A DNA stretch of 64,000 nucleotides from Paenibacillus validus NBRC 15382. Its GTDB lineage: Bacteria > Bacillota > Bacilli > Paenibacillales > NBRC-103111. The notes below the pieces were generated by a model. It was not told the origin of the DNA. It did no database searches and saw only the letters and a list, made by a program, of their open reading frames with translations. Positions 62,855-64,000 of this stretch are shown in pieces. Each line of letters begins with the position of its first letter. Position 1 is the first letter of the stretch. The stretch is taken from assembly GCF_004000985.1 (NCBI RefSeq), contig NZ_BIMH01000013.1:1-64000 (forward strand), written 5' to 3'. The translations under genes and the position numbers were made by a program.

Positions 62855-63367
62855 ATGAAAAAGCAATGGTTGGTGCTTGCAGCCATTATCGTTCTTGCAA
62901 TTGTTGCCCTCTTTCAAACTTCGCCTGCCAATCGCGAGGAGCTGCCTAAAAAAGGGTATAGAGCGCCGCAGTTTGCATTGCCGGCTCTGGATGGTCAAAC
63001 GTATACGCTGAAAAAATTGGACGGCAAGCCTGTCGTTCTGAATTTCTGGGCATCCTGGTGCGGGCCGTGCCGGATCGAAGCTCCGGAATTGGTACGGCTT
63101 TATGAAAAATATAGAGGAAAGATCGAAATTTATGCGATTAATGTGACTGCCAGCGATTCGGTTGAAGGAGCCAGGGCTTTCGCAGATGAATACGGTTTTT
63201 CGTTTCCCGTCCTGCTGGACGATAAAGGAGAAGTTTCGCAAAAATACGGCATTCAGCCGATCCCGACGACGTTTTTTGTGGGTGGGGATGGTGTGATTGT
63301 CGATCAAGTGATCGGACTTGTTGACCCACAGTCGATGGAAGCTAAATTCAAAAAACTGTTGCCATAA
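62855..63367 (+). CDS. TlpA/ResA-like thioredoxin with membrane anchor
   Basis: The 170-residue protein has an N-terminal anchor (residues 5-20) and an extracytoplasmic thioredoxin domain with WCGPC (Cys69, Cys72) in [17 protein letters not shown] and the cis-proline loop [14 protein letters not shown]. It probably receives electrons from the CcdA-type proteins. The ATG at 62855 has a GGAGGGAGGG site. Confidence 0.9.
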   Translation: MKKQWLVLAAIIVLAIVALFQTSPANREELPKKGYRAPQFALPALDGQTYTLKKLDGKPVVLNFWASWCGPCRIEAPELVRLYEKYRGKIEIYAINVTASDSVEGARAFADEYGFSFPVLLDDKGEVSQKYGIQPIPTTFFVGGDGVIVDQVIGLVDPQSMEAKFKKLLP

Positions 63368-63415
63368 GGTTTGCTTACCGAACTCATCGACAAAAAAAGT
63401 GTGGAGGGAGATACG

Positions 63416-64000
63416 TTGCCGGACATCTTGCAGTTGGGTCCTTTTATGATCAGGATGGATTGGGTCGTGCTGGCGGTTTCCGGATTCGCAGGATATGCCG
63501 CCATGCAATGGAAATGGAAGCGGTCCGATATACATGATCGACCCTTTCTCGAACCTTTGGTGAACGCTCTGCTTATCATATTTTTCGTTTGGAAAATGAG
63601 TCCGATCTTACTTTCACCGTCTCTCTTACGGGAGCACCCGTTATTATGGCTGACGGTACCCGGAACCGATATCGGATGGTGGTTTGGGCTTGCCGTTGCT
63701 GCATTGTATTTGTACCGAAGTTGGAGGAAAATCGGCGTGCCATGGCGGTTGGTTGGGGATATGTTATCAGTTGGGGGTGTTGTCGCGGTTTTGGTACACA
63801 ACCTGCTCAGCTGGCAGTATGGAATGCCCACTTCGCTTCCATGGGGGATTTCGATTGAAAATCCTGAGTTTAAGTACCATCCCGTCAATATATATCGCTT
63901 GATCATCACCTTGCCAATGTTGCTATGGTTATGGCGGAATGCTCTTCTCATGGGCACGGGAAAGTGGCTGTTAAACACACTGACGTATTACGGTATGGGA
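63416..64000 (+). CDS. Lgt-like multi-pass membrane protein (partial, runs off the window)
   Basis: A TTG at 63416 behind GGAGGGAG opens a frame that stays open to the window end (195 codons). It starts LPDILQLGPFMIRMDWVVLA, has about six membrane helices, and carries HPVNIYRLI near residue 165, like the YHPT-FLYE segment of Lgt. It matches the type of protein at 40400. The catalytic motifs of true Lgt are not evident in this part. Confidence 0.75.
   Translation, partial: MPDILQLGPFMIRMDWVVLAVSGFAGYAAMQWKWKRSDIHDRPFLEPLVNALLIIFFVWKMSPILLSPSLLREHPLLWLTVPGTDIGWWFGLAVAALYLYRSWRKIGVPWRLVGDMLSVGGVVAVLVHNLLSWQYGMPTSLPWGISIENPEFKYHPVNIYRLIITLPMLLWLWRNALLMGTGKWLLNTLTYYGMG

Overview
The window looks like a chromosomal segment of a Paenibacillaceae member (Paenibacillus/Cohnella-like Firmicute). 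The evidence is the core gene order ppc - sigW - rsiW - cdaA - cdaR - glmM - glmS, a self-cleaving glmS ribozyme, Firmicute-type ribosome binding sites, and frequent TTG/GTG starts. No species can be named from the sequence alone.

Region 1 (1-780) is a run of eight tRNA genes (Thr, Gln, Lys, Leu, Gly, Arg, Pro, Gly) closed by a terminator. Region 2 (780-5150) is decaying DNA: an internally deleted guaA remnant, an HxlR regulator, a sarcosine-oxidase-like gene fused by deletion to the second half of an ssuB-type ATPase, an intact acyl-CoA-dehydrogenase-family gene, a broken XRE regulator and a broken GH13 amylase whose nucleophile is replaced. Region 3 (5435-16135) is the conserved housekeeping block: PEP carboxylase, the sigma-W/anti-sigma pair, the c-di-AMP synthase with its regulator, and glucosamine-phosphate synthesis with the ribozyme.

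Region 4 (16170-42400) is accessory. After a stretch of short repeats it carries chromate transport, a methyltransferase, an ArsR-rhodanese / cysteine desulfurase / persulfide-dioxygenase-like / MFS operon, a TetR-controlled ABC exporter, and a large sulfane-sulfur operon (thioredoxin, TauE/SafE, rhodaneses, TusA proteins, DsrE proteins, rhodanese-MBL fusion). Next come a CstR-type regulator, a DUF302 protein, a two-component system, a SoxB-like metallophosphatase, an NlpC/P60 hydrolase and a CcdA-ResA module. Four 16-bp boxes (ATACCY-N4-NNGTAT) mark the sulfur genes.

Region 5 (42400-48000) has a thioredoxin-GerMN-like fusion, a c-di-GMP-I riboswitch ahead of a HAD phosphatase, and a histidine kinase split by an IS3-family element next to its response regulator. 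Region 6 (48000-64000) is a copper region: csoR-copZ-copA with 17-bp CsoR boxes, a YtkA-like lipoprotein, a Cys-rich Csp-like copper-storage protein, a two-component system, a propeller protein, a Fe-S metallochaperone-like protein, a Met-rich SHOCT protein and a multicopper oxidase. It ends with a BlaI/M56 pair and a second CcdA-thioredoxin-Lgt-like module. Three near-identical BlaI-type boxes (ACTACAATNNGTAGT) tie the last group into one apparent regulon. The most interesting candidates are this BlaI/M56 regulon of copper and disulfide genes, and the dual sulfane-sulfur system with its spacing-coded operators. Several genes (SRPBCC, DUF2892, MATE, a methyltransferase, the histidine kinase) are broken, so the accessory part is both gaining and losing genes.
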